From: Poronia punctata
Lineage: Eukaryota; Ascomycota; Sordariomycetes; Xylariales; Xylariaceae
Assembly (NCBI GenBank): GCA_022579005.1
Contig: MU401610.1
Coordinates: 30,199-94,198, forward strand
DNA: 64,000 bases
Reading direction: 5' to 3'
Shown: positions 46,501 to 59,998 of the stretch, piece by piece
Numbering within the stretch: the first letter of the stretch is position 1
How the letters are laid out: every line of letters begins with the position of its first letter
Notes under the pieces: model-generated
Databases searched by the model: none
What the model saw: the letters and a program-made list of their open reading frames with translations, nothing else
What the model was told of the DNA's origin: nothing
Translations under genes and position numbers: made by a program

Positions 46501-46951
46501 CCCAGCATACGAGGTGTGGTAGGGCCCACTTTTATCTGCCTCTTGCATTTGCGTCTAAGTGACGACTACGAGTAGTCCGATACCTACATCCCCAACGTAG
46601 AATTTGAATATAGGTAGACTACTGCCCTCGAACCTCGAACGACTGTTTCATCTGACATTTCAACTCTCTTACTCTACCTTTTACCCATCGATAAATTTTT
46701 ATCAGAAAATCTCTGGGTATAAGTCGCTGATTGCTTCTTTCTGTCGGCTCCGAATCAGCTACCTACGTGTTCACGCTCGAGCCGCTTATCGGAGCGGCCA
46801 CAGCCAAAGATTAGGGCTCTGTTGGCGGCTGTCCTCGCCCTCTACAGACGCGAAAACGTCGTCGATTTGCTGCTGCGAGTTGTCAACTAGTAGCAAATTA
46901 TTCCCAATATTTACGACGGTTGGAATTGACGGGAAAGAACTCTTAATCGCC
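43546..46951. other. 3.4-kb intergenic spacer
   Basis: No supported gene. Long frames at 45490-46176 on the minus strand and 46604-46951 on the plus strand lack family features. TGCATGCATG/TACGTATGTATG-type purine-pyrimidine sequence is found at 44631-44672. Confidence 0.5.
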
Positions 46952-47410
46952 ATGTTTTTCGGAAAATTAAAGCTCAGCCTCAAGCGGAGAGGTCAATCGT
47001 CGGGGAGCGCCAGCAATGACGAGACGTCGCCAACACTCCGGCCCAGCGAAGGCAGCGACACCAGCAACATTTCATCGTCCTCACGATTCTCATGGTTCCG
47101 CTCATCATCACAACCCAAGAAACTCTTGACCGAGAAGGACCCCGCCTACAAACGTCTGAACAAACCCTTCACCGCCCAGAATCTCGCACAGCAGAAGATG
47201 TTCATCACCGTTGATTGGAGCTCGGATGTGCGCCGGCGACGTAGCGTCCTGAGTGGCATCAGCCCCTGTGCCTCCGTCAGAGCGAGTATAGATTACGGGA
47301 ACGAAGACCCTGGTGCGGATCACCCCCTGCCACCTGATGGTGAACCACTGGCCCCCAGCCCCTCTCAAGGGGTGGCTGGCGATGAATCCACCCAAGCCAT
47401 TACCGCATGA
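46952..47410 (+). CDS. small Ser-rich basic protein (hypothetical)
   Basis: 152 residues from the ATG at 46952 (MFFGKLKLSLKRRG). The frame is open further upstream, but those codons do not look like protein-coding sequence. The first 60 residues are Ser/Arg-rich. A more conserved-looking core follows, DPAYKRLNKPFTAQNLAQQK, then VRRRRSVLSGISPCASVRAS, which resembles small fungal proteins of unknown function that carry an SGISP motif. There is no signal peptide. I cannot assign a function. Confidence 0.5.
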   Translation: MFFGKLKLSLKRRGQSSGSASNDETSPTLRPSEGSDTSNISSSSRFSWFRSSSQPKKLLTEKDPAYKRLNKPFTAQNLAQQKMFITVDWSSDVRRRRSVLSGISPCASVRASIDYGNEDPGADHPLPPDGEPLAPSPSQGVAGDESTQAITA

Positions 47411-48864
47411 TGAACGACGCATGGACCTTTTTGTACGATGCCACACGAAGGAACCGATTTTTGAGAACATGGTTTACGTTAATGGTTACGGTGTTTGGAC
47501 GGATATGATTTCTGGGAGCATAGCATTTGGGATGGAGTTTTTATTATTTGCGATATAGGCGTTTGGGCAACCTGTTTCATTTTCATCGCGGCATTTGGGC
47601 AGGTCAAGGGGTTGCATCATCGTGGAGTTGGGTCCTTGGGGAACGGGCATGGGAATGGACATGGGAATGGACATGGGAATGGACATGGTACACGGTAAAT
47701 GCATGGCATGAGAATATGGTGTATATGGTTATGGGTCTCAACAAAAGTTCTTTCTATGCTGCGCACGTTGTCTGCTTGGTAATGATTAAACTTTTTTTAA
47801 CTCAATTTTGATAAACTTTACGAAGAAAAAAGGCCTCAGAATTTTCAGTGTGAATAATACTCATTCGGAAACAACCGAAGTCATTTCCTCATCGACTGTG
47901 TAAAAAGTATTCATCATTGGCCATATACGGGTAGAATTTGCTGAGATGTAACCCAACCCACAACGAGAAAAGCCGGCACTACCGGTTCGCTGAGCTGACA
48001 TTAAACGTCCCCCTCAAGGACAGAAGCGTAACGTGTTTCCTCTCAAGGTCTCATGCCGTATACGTAGGAGAACAGTCCCCTTGTCAATTGGGTCCTGTCG
48101 CATCAGGCGAGAACCTTTTATCTTATCCATATATTCAGGGTGTGGAATGAACCTCGATGTCCTAGATACCTACCTCTGCCCAGCCGGAGAAACCGACGTC
48201 TGACTGCCTGCCCGATTATTGTGACCAAATAGATCGGTATGTCGCAGGCGATTTGGACGGGATGTTCCTTGCAGTTAAGCGTAATGTCTACACTCTTCTT
48301 AGAGAATGACGATAGCTTGAAATACGAAATGCATCTTGGTAGGTTTTCCGCAAGGTTCGTGAAGTAGAAAAACGTGAAGAATTTGCAAAAGAATTGTGCA
48401 GTAGCGTTGAAGTTTTTAATTTAAAGAGTTTTGCTTGGTTGCCAAGAGCCCTAAGAGCTTGGACCACCGGAGAGAGCCGCACCCAGGAGCAAGTTCAGGG
48501 TAGCTTGAACCACCAAAGGTACGTTCAAAGAATGAGAATACACAAATTCCACGTAAGAGTTGCCTGTGTCTAAAAGTAATGGGATCACATGATGGACGCC
48601 TATGTATCTCGTCTGTGGGATATAAAACTCGCTTAATTTGGTATAGATATCTCGAGCAAAGTCTTGACATGAACAAGCTTCCAGAAGCCCACCAATTCAT
48701 CCCCAGCGCCAACTCGCATTTTCTCTATACCACTTTACCTGCCCTTACCCATCCTGGGTCGGTGGGAAGAAAAGCCATGATTTATGTCGTCGTCTGAATC
48801 ATAAAGTCGTGAGTACATATCATGCCGAATCGGCGCTCCTCAGAGATCAACGTGGTCCCTCCAA
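47411..48864. other. intergenic spacer
   Basis: Contains the 12-bp tandem repeat at 47648-47688, otherwise no feature is seen. Confidence 0.55.
47648..47688. repeat. 12-bp tandem repeat (CATGGGAATGGA), 3.4 copies
   Basis: Three exact units at 47648, 47660 and 47672 plus CATGG. It is probably in the 3' UTR of the preceding gene. Confidence 0.9.
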
Positions 48865-49865
48865 CTAGTCCTCATGTGTGACCGCCATGTCTAGCACTTC
48901 GACTCTACCCTGCCCCTTTGTCTCGTTCCCGAGGAAGTCGGAAAGCCCCTTGAAGGCTCCTGGTTCGACGAACCCAGTAACTTCCCACTCAGACCCCAAG
49001 ACATCCTGTTGTTCCACTTGCTCGACGTAGCTCAGTATTTTGTCTTTGACTGTTCCAGGAGCCTTGTGTTCCCCATCTTCCTCTGTCGCCTTCGGGGCCT
49101 TGACAGCTTGTTTGAGTACGTTTGTCGAACATGTAATACGGAGCCGCATCCGCGCCCTTGCTACTGGAATCGGCTGATAAGCAATCAAGGCCTTCATAGC
49201 CTCTAGGGCTTGGCTCTTCGCGCTCTTGGTCGTAACGACACCTGTCCAATGATGTTCCTTTGCCTTGGGCTTCGCCTCGGCCTCTTCACCTGTCGCAGGC
49301 GTCGCGGTACCACTCCCCGTTGCGCTCTTGTCTGCGTGGTGCGCCTGCGAACTCAGCATATCGAGGGCTTTCTCAATCATTCCCGTAGTGTAGACGCGTT
49401 TCGTCCGCGGATCCACTAGTTTGCTTGCGACAATACTAATGACCTCATTATGTACGCGATCCATCTGGGCGGCGCGTTCCTTTTCGCCCACCTGCAACTC
49501 GCCCTTATTAAGAATCTCGAGGATTATGTCGTTCAGGGGCTTGTCCTTGCCAAAGGCTTTGGCTAACTCTGCTGTCGGTGCGGTTTGGCCTTTCGAGACG
49601 TTAAGGAAGACGTTTGGGATTTGGAGGATTTCGTCGAGGTCTGTTTCGATGCCTGATCGCCATTCTAACACTTTGTTCTTGTAGCAGGCGATCTCAAATC
49701 TCTTCTTGCCCTTCTTGAGCCGCACCAGCGAAACATTTGTGAGTTTTATTTGATTGGATGGTTGGTTGATTTGGCGCGACCTTTTAAGAGGAGGGAAGAA
49801 GGGTTAGCAGGAGTGCATCTGGGTTTAAAGACGGTAGCTTAAGATGGATAAGGAAAAGCTTACAT
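48865..49865 (-). CDS. SDO1: SDO1/SBDS ribosome maturation factor
   Basis: Exons on the minus strand are 49865-49864 (only AT) and 49780-48865, giving 305 residues. Sdo1 works with the GTPase Efl1 to remove eIF6 (Tif6) from the late 60S subunit. The N-terminus MSRQINQPSNQIKLTNV and RLKKGKKRFEIACYKNKV are classic SBDS sequence; FLNVSKGQ, the central helical domain and the C-terminal ferredoxin-like domain follow. The start codon is split by an intron: AT, then GTAAGC...TTAAAAG, then GTCGCGCC. No other in-frame Met precedes the conserved SBDS start. The protein is longer than the 250-residue yeast protein, partly through a Thr/Ala/Lys-rich insert near residues 150-175. Confidence 0.93.
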
Positions 49866-51167
49866 CTTGAAGTCGCAGCTTGTAAGCTGGGACGTCGACT
49901 CTAGAAAAGTGCGAAGAAGCTTCGCGTGGTAGGTATCTACAGGTGGTGAGGCAGATCGCTCTGTTTAGCGTATCAACTGCTACAACTTTTGGCGGTTGTC
50001 GATTATGCGAATGCGGTCAAGGCACAATACGTGTATCTTCAAGAAATTGCCAGGGTTTCAATAATTTGGCTTGCTGCGATACTCTTTCCCGTTGATGTTG
50101 TAACTGTATATTGACCCCTCTAACTTTTCTATCCAGACATCTTGGCGATATCTGCTAATGTATTTATACCACCCAAATAGTAGGTAGCCGCTTACGTATG
50201 TCCTAGGTACATTTCAAGGTAGCATCACTTGTCAGTCGCTGTCATTATGGCTCATACCTTTTACTCCCATCAGTGTCACCCGTGACTTCTTGAGGTCCTT
50301 CCCATGGCGAGTTTCATATCTATTCCCTCGGAAACAAGATCTTGCTTAATATCATTAAAATGATTCTGTAACCTTCCGAAAATGGTTGAAGGGTTCTTGT
50401 CCTGCTCTATGCCAGATACCACATATTATACCTCATGTGTACCGGCTGACTCACAACGCCTAGGTCATTCGGACACAGGCGGGGTAGGTTCTGTTTAAAA
50501 GGAGAATGAGGGCAGACTGCCGATGATGACACCTTATCGCTGGTAGAGAATGCGCCAGCAGCCAAGCCCCGCTCTTATCAGGCACGTGGTTATACACAGT
50601 ATCTGCTACGGATTGTACTGTACAGTGCCGTTGATTGTCACCTCCGCGCAGAGCTACGCGCCTGGGAGGTAATCCTCCCCAAGACAGTGTGATTTCGTCC
50701 AGGTAGCCCAGAGATTAGATAGACCAGCCATCGGTTCCGAGTACACCGTGTTAATGAGTTCCGTTTTGGGAAAGTACCTTGCTAGCATATCTCTTCAGAC
50801 TGTGTAACCGGAAACGGGTGTGAAGGCTGGTTCTTTCTGATAGTGGGCGACATGACTTGGACCAGCCATGGCCAACCAAATCACTAGGCGGGCTTGGTTG
50901 GCTAGACAGCAGGGCTTGCTTGCCCCTGGCAGACCTGAAGCTACCCCGGACGTCGGGGTTTCGTCGTCATCATGCGAACCCCAACCATCAGGGTGCTGCT
51001 GATGCCTGCCATTCTATCTTCCTCTTCCCTTCTTCCAAATAACTATCCATCTCCCTTCCATCTTTCCATCATCATTTTTCATTAATTCACTACCCATCAT
51101 TTCTCCCAGTCTCATCAATTTCTATTCATCCGGGACAAGTGCCAACAGTTTGGCATAGCTGCGCACG
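49866..51167. other. divergent intergenic region of SDO1 and carboxypeptidase Y
   Basis: 1.3 kb between start codons. A long CT-rich block at about 51009-51075 lies upstream of the carboxypeptidase ATG, as is usual near fungal transcription starts. No gene is seen. Confidence 0.6.
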
Positions 51168-52872
51168 ATGAGAGTGGCAGCACCGACTCTGCTGCTGGGC
51201 GCCTCCGCGGCTGCCTTTGCTCAGGAGCAAAAGGTTCTCGGTAACTTTGGCAATGCCGCCCAAAAGCCCCTCGAGAATATCGCCGATGCTGTCAGCCAGC
51301 CTTTTGAGCGCATCGCCGAAGCTTTAGGAGAGATGCCTGCCGAAGCTAAGGGACTCTGGGATGAAATGACTCTCTTGGTCCCCGGTTTCATCGAGAAGGC
51401 TGGCAACCTTATCTCCCGACCCAAGCCACATACCCGTAAGCCGGATAGCGAGTGGGATCACATCGTCAGAGGTGCCGACGTACAGAGCATGTGGATCGAG
51501 ACGGACGGTGTCAAGCACCGCAAGGTCGACGGTCCGCTGGAAAGCTACGACCTACGTACTAAAGCGGTTGATCCGTCTTCTCTTGGCTTGGACACGGTGA
51601 AGCAGTACAGCGGCTATCTCGATGACAATGAGAATGACAAGCATCTCTTCTATTGTAGGTTTTGACCCGAATAAACCTGAACAACTGAACATCACGCACT
51701 AACACAGACTCAAAGGGTTTTTCGAGTCCCGTAACGACCCGAAGAACGACCCTGTGGTCCTATGGTTGAATGGCGGGCCGGGCTGTTCATCTATGATGGG
51801 TCTCTTCATGGAACTCGGCCCATCTAGCGTCCAGGAGGATGGCTCGGTCAAGTTCAACGAACACTCGTGGAACAGGAACGCCTCCGTCATCTTCCTCGAC
51901 CAGCCTGTCAACGTCGGCTATTCATACAGCAGCGGGTCGGTTTCTAATACAGTTGCAGCAAGCAAGGATATCTATGCTCTGCTCACCCTCTTTTTCGAAC
52001 AATTCCCCGAATACACCGAACAACCATTCCACATTGCCGGAGAGTCGTATGCTGGTCACTACATTCCCGTCTTCGCATCGGAGATCTTGTCCCACAAGAA
52101 CCGCAACATCAACTTGCAGAGCGTAGCCATTGGCAACGGGCTCGTGGATCCGCTCACCCAGTACAGCCAGTACCGACCCATGGCTTGTGGTGATGGCGGC
52201 TATGACGCTGTCCTGGAGCCGAGCGAGTGCCAGTCATTGGACAACGCCCTCCCCCGCTGCGAATCACTTCTTAGAGGTTGCTATAACTCGGAGAGCGCTT
52301 GGAACTGTGTCCCTGCCACGATTTATTGCAACAACGCCATGATTGGCCCATATCAGCGTACAGGACAGAACGTTTACGATGTCCGTGAGAAGTGCAAGGA
52401 CCAGGCCAACCTCTGCTATACGGAAACCGCCTGGATCGCCGATTACCTTAATCAACCCAAGGTTATGAAGGCCCTCGGTGCCGAGGTAGACGACTATTCT
52501 AGTTGCAATACCGACATCAACAGGAACTTTGTCTTCCAGGGTGACTGGGGAAAGCCGTACCATCGTCTCATCCCTGGCCTTCTCAAGCAACTCCCCGTTC
52601 TTGTCTATGCCGGTGATGCCGATTATATCTGCAACTGGCTCGGAAACAGAGAGTGGGCGGAAGCACTCGAGTGGTCTGGCAAGAAGGATTACAACGGTGT
52701 TGAACTAGAGGACCTGACTCTGGACAACGAAGCGTACGGACAGGTCAAGAGCAGCGGTAACCTCACCTTCATGCGTATCTACCAGGCCGGCCACATGGTT
52801 CCATACAACCAGCCTGCCGGGTCTCTCGACTTCTTCAACAGATGGATTGGTGGAGAATGGTGGCAGTCGTAG
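51168..52872 (+). CDS. cpyA: carboxypeptidase Y precursor (vacuolar serine carboxypeptidase)
   Basis: Exons 51168-51654 and 51716-52872 give 547 residues. The enzyme trims C-terminal residues in the vacuole (family S10). A signal peptide ([16 protein letters not shown]) and a propeptide of about 110 residues precede the mature protein. The acceptor CTCAAAG at 51715 restores [13 protein letters not shown]; the CACAG eight bases earlier breaks the frame. Catalytic features are [10 protein letters not shown], Ser273 in GESYAGHY, the GDADYICNW block holding the Asp, and His522 in [11 protein letters not shown]. Cys pairs for the disulfides are kept. This is a typical fungal CpyA/Prc1. Confidence 0.97.
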
Positions 52873-55800
52873 GCTACACACCTAGACGTCCCCTCCTAAA
52901 TTGATATATTTCAACTTGAAATCATTCAACTTTGGCGTCTTGTGGAACTATTCTGTTTGCCACGGGTTAGGAGGAGTTACTATGTTTTTGTCTTTCCACA
53001 AGTAGGAGCTGCATTTTGCGCCCAGTACATAAACTCGGCTGTTTAGAGACCGAAGAGGCAGTAATAGAATTATACAGTCTTATAAACGTATAACTATCCA
53101 AGTCTGATACCGTAGTCAAGTCCAATGCGCTTGAACTCAACGCCAAGTCACATAACATACGAGTACAATATTATTGTAGTCATGGCAGAAGAAAGTTCCA
53201 ATTGAGATGTGGCAAACGATAAATTACGGAGGCCTCGATGCTTAAAAGCCTACTAGGATCCGTACTCAAAAATCGTTGTAGTTTTTCTTGTCTTGTGCAC
53301 AATCATTACAATGAATGAAGTGTGCATCCGGCTCAAGATCAGGTGGTGGGACGAGCCTGACCGAGCAAATGGCAAAAGACTACCTATTCGAAATACTATG
53401 GACATGGCCTTTCTTTTTACATTACCTTCCTTCCTGTTGAGGGGTTCGAGATGCTGTTTGATGGCTTCAGCCAGGACTAGGCCAGTCCAGTAAACTATCG
53501 TTCCCGTATTGACCAGTTCTCCAGTGGTCTGACTATGTGTTCAACGTCGAGTCGTCGTTGAACCTACTGTTTCCTTTTGTCAACGTCTTAGGTCGTTGTT
53601 CTGTAGTTGGTGTAGATATTGACGTTGGGGAAGCGCGGCTATCTCTCAAACCTTTGACGGAGTGTTGACTGGACCTAGCAGGTCGTGGTATGGTTCTTTG
53701 CCCATGCCTCATACCTACCATCAAACGTCAAATGATTGTTTGTACGATGCACACCACATCCTCTGCAGGTCATTCATTCCGGAGACGGTACCGGGATTTA
53801 GGACAATAAAGCTGCATGGTATACTCCTCGCATATATGATGTATGACTGGACACCTAGGAGAAATATGTATACTCGTATGTCTGTGTGGTGGTAGGTTTA
53901 CAGATGGACTGGACGACTTTCTGGGGTGTGAAGGGGAAAATCCTTCAAAACGCGTTTTTTTCCTGCCCTACCTAGGCTAAAGCTAAGCCACTCTGGCCTG
54001 TCTGGCTTAAAAAGAGTATGATTTCAAGCCACAGTATGGAGCCCTTTCTCCCCTTTTCCCGTTATGTACTAGGTAATCTAACCTAGTGGCAGGTTAGGTC
54101 AGAGCTGTAAAATGGTATGCTCTACGAGTAGGTAGTCTAGGTATCCGTTAATTCCGGCGTTGTCCCTTTTTTGCCGATATCCGTCTGTGACGTATAAGAC
54201 TTAACACTAGCTAAAGAGCTGGAGTAGATTGCAATTTCCCGTACACGCAATACCTTTATAGAGAGACACCGTTTGTTAGGTACCTAGGTTAGGTGCGTGG
54301 TACGGTAGGAGAAGTAGGTACTCGTAAGGCGAAGGATCGGGATGGAGGGCAGCACAACTTTGGGTTCTCTTTGCATGTCTAGTCAGGGGAACAACCATCA
54401 CGGCCGCTTTGGGACATGGATATGTATGTACGAGTACATTGCGCAAACTTACATATCAGGAGCCGTCGCGAAAGCGAGCGCGATCAATCAACCTATCTAA
54501 CCAGATATCTTCGTCCACGAGTACATGAGAAGCTATCCTAACTTTCCTACCTTCCTCGGGGGGTTTTACGAGTACTTGTTTCTTGCTCTCCAAACAAACC
54601 TAACCTGGGAAGGGATAGATCACTGCTTTTCAGAGGGGTAGTCACATATAATGTTGTATTAAAGCAACCGAACTAATGTAAGTACGGTAGTAACCTAATA
54701 CCTAGGTACCTAACCTAGGTTAGGAGATGGGGCTACCGCATTTGCTAAGCTGATATCTGGTTTGGAGTTTTTAATCTGCGTGTAGAAACCAAATAATAAT
54801 AATGATCAGTCACAGTTGGCTGGAGCCAGGAGCATAGTACCTAAGGTAAGACCTACGACGTACCTCTTCTCTCGCTTAATTAAATACGTACATACGCAGA
54901 CGTAGTTGCGAGTAGGGAAAGGACATGGGTGTTAAAAAGCGGAATCTCGGAGGCCTCCAGTTCCCCGGGTCTCTATTGCCTACCTTGTACACGTGGGTTG
55001 AATGTTGCTGCCTTGAGGTATGTATTACTCGTAGGATTAGTGGTGGTGAGCTGTAAGCAATGTTAATATTCCAACTGTCAGTTGAAGCATTTTATATCTA
55101 TCTAACCTTAATGCTCTCTGGTTGTTGGAATCCAAATCCAAATTTCCCTTGGACGGCGCGGGTTGAAGAGCGGAGTTGTGGCAAGATCGTTGTGTCCGAC
55201 TCCCGAGAAAGATCCCTTGTCCGAGATTTCCGTGCTAAGCTTGATCGATATAGAAAATGGTCTCAGCGCCTATCTTGGTCAAATCTTGAGATAGGTACTT
55301 GCTTTGTTGCCTCCTTTGGTTTGTCTTATGCGCTCCGAGGGCAAAAGAGGCATCTATCTCTGTCTGTATTTCTAGGCAAAGTGAGGTTGTATATATGGAT
55401 TAGGTAGGTAGTCCTAACAACCCAACTTGAGTCAACATATCTTTGATAGCAGGTATTTGCATCGCTAGGACTCTTTGGCTGCCTTGCCTGTAATCAAAAT
55501 GCATGATGCTTGCGGCGTTTAGGTGTCTTAAAAGTTACACAGCATGTACAAACAGATATTGTTATACCTACCCCAGACACATACCTGGCCAAAGGCAAAA
55601 CAAGCTAACCCAACTACCTGGCTGCCTGGTAGCGTTAAAATCTAGTAACGCGCCCAACAGTTCTCATTGGCAGGTTATCAGAGTATGGCCTCATGTATGC
55701 TGGAGTGGATTGATTTATCTGGAATAAAAGGGCACGACAAGAGAGCAGAAACATGTTGTCTCTAGTAGGTACTTTGGTTAACATCTTCTAGTAGACTCGT

Positions 55801-57441
55801 AGGTTAGGAAGTATGCAGTTTATACAAGTTTAAACCAACTACGAGCACATGACAAATATCGGCACTTTAAAAAGACAGCAGCAAGAGGGGATTTCATACC
55901 GTTATTTGGGGTGCGTCTCGCCTCTCCTATTTGGGGGGTTTAAACCTACAGATATGTGCAGATGGTGCCTTGCGGCTAAGAATCCAGGCCGCATAAATTA
56001 TGTCTCAGTATTATCAAGATACCATCTTGTGCTTGGAATCCCTAGCAAACTCAATATGTAGTATATACACACATTACTTATTTAATGGAAACTGGTTTTG
56101 TTGGCTGATGAAGCCTGCAGGATATTTATTTATCACCACACATGGCTAACCTTAGAGCATACTGCGGAAGCGCCGTCTAGATTGTTATTTAACCCCTTTA
56201 ACTACGCGTATTACACGCATACGCGTACATACAACCTATCAACTTTGAAGATTTGATAATGCCAACTGATTACAGAAGTCTAGCTTTATACACGAGGTAT
56301 TTTGTTTTAAACTGGTTAAGAGCAGTACATATGCTGCTTTGCTTTGCTCTTTCAGGACAAACCAACACTGGACAATAAAGCTGACGCCCGGCGCTTCCGC
56401 AAGTTCTGTCTCCTTGTTGGTGTTGTGACATATGACCGCCAAGACAACATATTTTCACATTGAGGTGTATACAGCCAAATCTCCCCACCACACTAATGTT
56501 ATCTAATGTCCATCTACCCCACCCGATACCTCTCGGCTCCTCTTCCTCCCCTGTCCACCCTCAGTGATCGGACTGTGGTCAACATGCACCCTGCCTGCCA
56601 AGTAATTACGACCAATTTAGGTGCTGCTGTACTCTGGCAGTTGTAGAACCAAGTACCGTCACCTCCTATGCACAGGCCCCAGCTCATGCTTTATTTGGCT
56701 TTGTCACTATTGTACGAGTAGGTACGCTATTCTTGCTTTTGCTGTCAGTACTATTAACTTACACCAGACATGCCAGGAGATAATATGTATGAGATGAATA
56801 GGATACCTACTCATAGGTATGAATGGCGAAGGCGATCGTGCAAATCACTGTTCTTGTATCTAACCTAGGGAGCCCTTTCTCTTTGTAGTCTTGAGAAGCT
56901 GTAATTCAGGTACGTCGATTGTTCAGAGGTGAAGCAGCAAAGCACCTGCAGTTGGCGACCTACATTACTTACGTGTTAGGTGCCCTCCAGCCTTCCTATC
57001 AACCTAAATTGGAGAAATAGCGACCGGCAGAGGGTGATGGTACCTTGCTGTACTATTAGACATAGTACAATAATGTATTTTACAGGGGGTTTATATGGCG
57101 GACAAGCAGCACAGGCCCGCACAAGTTACCCACCTCCCTTGCTAGCATGTAACCCATCAACCAACCATCTCAGCGCAAAGTCATAGGATTTGCATCCAAA
57201 GACTTGGACCCTGAACCACACGCCCCATCAGTCGCTTATCGCTTTTTTTTCTTCTCCTTTCCCATTCCAGCTGATAGTCGGCCATTCTTGAAGGTGGTGT
57301 TCCGTTGTCGCCGCCGTTGTAGTCGTCTTTGTTGTCGACTAGATTTTCTCTCCCTACGGACCAACATTGCTGGAACAGCTTCAGTCGCGTTTTGTGCAAC
57401 CGCCAGATGAAGTAGCTTGCGTTCCCCTTGTTTTAAACTCC
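52873..57441. other. 4.6-kb intergenic spacer
   Basis: No gene found. Rich in GTAGGTA/TACCTAGG words (for example 54281-54296 and 54697-54722) and TACGAGTAGG. The last 150 bases before the CAS1-type gene are CT-rich (57240-57260). Confidence 0.5.
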
Positions 57442-59998
57442 ATGACACAACTCCGGAGACTTGCTGCCTCATGGCAGTCCATGAGCAGCGTCACGTATTC
57501 AACACTCTTCATAGTCCTGCTCTGGACCTTCCTACCAAAATTCCTAGCTGGTATGGTGACGAATCTTGGGGCTGGCCAGTCCCAGTCCCTTTATGGTCTC
57601 GAGTAGATGATTTCTCGGTTCTAACTCGATAGCAGGCCAAACCGATCCCAACAGATGTCGCGCTTTATTAACCGACGGCACGTGGTCATCCACAAGCAAC
57701 GGCCAACACGAGACACAACAACAGTGGGAGCCGAATGGTTGCCGCATGGTTGAATATACGACAGATGATATACACAATTGCCTGGACGGCCGAAAATTTG
57801 TGCTCGCCGGTGATTCTACAATTCGCCAAATATTCTGGGCCGCAGCCAGGAAACTAGACCCGAAATTGGCTGCAGCTGAGCTGAAGGAAATTGTCGCAGC
57901 CGGCGAAAAACAACGAGATCTTTCTTTCAACGCAGAGGGTGTGCAGTTGGAATTCATTTGGGATCCCTGGTTGAACTCGACATCTTTGAAGGATACACTA
58001 GACGCGTTCCACGCGCTACCTAGCTCGGTGCAGGAGGGATCACTGGTCAAGAAAGACCTTGAGTCTGCAGCACTCATTGTTCTTGGTTCTCCCGGTCTCT
58101 GGGCAGCTCGCTACGGCGGAGACGAGTTTATGAGCATATTCAAGAATGGTATCGACGCCGTCGCAAGCTACCTTTCGCTGGCTTCAGAGGAAGCCGATGC
58201 AAAGAGCCATGCATTATCCTCGTTGTCGATCAGCAACCATGGTTATGAAGCTGGACCAAACCAGATCTTGCTAACCCCAGTCCAAGAACCGGCTTACAGC
58301 GCCCTGTCCTCGAAACGTACCGAGACCATCACGCCCGAACGCGTCGATAAGATGAACGACTACCTATCCCACCTGCCCTCGAACCAGACATCTCATGTTG
58401 TCTGGGCTTTTAATCGGATGACTGACGACACCGACGGTGTTTTCGAGAATGATGGATTGCATACAGAAGATACGGTCGCGGACCGAAAGATCGATATCGT
58501 GCTCAACTCGCATTGCAACAACCCGGCTGTACTTCACGACCGTTCGTTTAAAGGGACATGCTGTGTGGATGAACCCCCGAACTACCTATTCAACGTCGTC
58601 CTCATTTGCTTATGTGCCGTTCTGCTGTACACACCACGAGCGCAGTCGATGTCCAAATTTGTCCGACCCGAGTTTCTTACAGCAGCGCGAGATTTGCTTG
58701 TTACCCTTGCTTGGTCTTGGCTTTGCGACGGGACACTGAATTTTAGCAAGGTGGAACGTCATTATCGAGCAGGGACCTTTGTGGCGGTCAGCTTGTTCTG
58801 GCTCATTGGCTGCTTGGCCATGAGACAGAAGATTGCCGGCCCAACAAGTGAAGCGACGTTGTTGGCTGCCAAAGACCGAGAAGCCAAGAGAGACATGACA
58901 CCTGCCGAGGAGTACAAGTTCTTGCCCCGGGAGCAAACGGACGAAATCAAGGGCATTATGCAAGGACTTATTTTACTCTACCACTACAACTACGCTTCCC
59001 AGACGCTGTGGGTCTACAAGATTGTCAGGGCACTCATATCTATGTACTTCTTCCTATCCGCATACGGCCACACACTCTATCATCTCAAGACGGGCGACTA
59101 CTCCTTCAAGCGGGTGGCTGTCGTTCTGTTCCGGCTAAACGCTCTGAGTGCACTTCTACCTTATATGATGGGCACCACCTACAGCTCATACTACTTCGCC
59201 CCGGCGATCACGTTCTACTACCTGGTCATATACGTGATGCTGCGGGTATTGAAGGACAACAACGATGACCCGTGGCCGCTCGCTATGAAGGTGCTGGCAA
59301 CGGCGAGTTTCGTCAGTGTCTTCATCACCACGCCTGGCTATCTGGAGATGACCACCGACGTCCTCCGCGCTGTGTTTGGTATGTCCTTCGATGTCCAGGA
59401 GCTGCGCTTCAGGCTCGGGTTAGATCGATACATCGTCTTCGTCGGTGTCATGGTTGCGAGCCTTGTGCACACAGCGTCCGCGACCGACGCACGAGAGATC
59501 TTCACAGCGAAGGGCTCACCCCGTCTATTCGACTCGAGTCGCCGCCGGTTTGCAGTGATTTGCTTCGGAGGTCTCGGGCTCTTCGTTTTCGTCACACAAT
59601 GGTGTGGCTTCTCTTCGAAGCAGTCGTACAATGCCTCTCACCCGTATATGTCGTGGATACCAGTCCTAGCGGTGATTACGTTACGCAACCTGTATAGGCC
59701 CGGCGAAAAGCTGTTCCTCGCAGTGCCGGCCGCGCTGGGTCGCATATCTCTCGAGACATATGTGTTGCAATATCACATCTGGCTCGGAGGCAACGCAACT
59801 GCCAAACTGACGCTGAGCGGTCTCGAGAATGCGCCGTTTCCGGTCGCCTTGCTTGAGAAGATCGTCCTTACGGTGCTCTTCATCGGCATGGCGGCTCTCG
59901 CGCATCGGGCGACGAGGACACTGACTGTCTCGTTGTCCGAGATCGGGTTCCTTGTTTTCTTGGCAGCGTTGTGGGCCGGTAACTTCATTTACGCGTGA
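57442..59998 (+). CDS. CAS1-type multi-pass polysaccharide O-acetyltransferase
   Basis: Exons 57442-57550 and 57636-59998 give 823 residues. Homologues O-acetylate surface sugars in the Golgi (Cas1p for Cryptococcus capsule, CASD1 for animal sialic acid). An N-terminal anchor (TYSTLFIVLLWTFLPKFLAG) leads into a lumenal SGNH-like domain with GDS at residues 95-97 (LAGDSTIRQIFW) and D309-G-L-H312, which are the nucleophile and the Asp/His motifs of the fold. The C-terminal half is the Cas1 acyltransferase region with about ten or more membrane segments, including LPREQTDEIKGIMQGLILLY and HYNYASQTLWVY. The ATG at 57442 is the first in-frame one. The sugar acceptor in this fungus is unknown. Confidence 0.93.

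Noticed and set aside
46604..46951. Upstream in-frame extension of the small Ser-rich gene
   Set aside because: Composition is unlike a protein start (many Tyr/Phe/Leu and Cys runs), and the segment from ATG 46952 begins where protein-like sequence starts.
57367..57441. N-terminal extension of the CAS1-type protein
   Set aside because: The frame opens with TTG, not ATG; the first ATG at 57442 directly precedes the membrane anchor.
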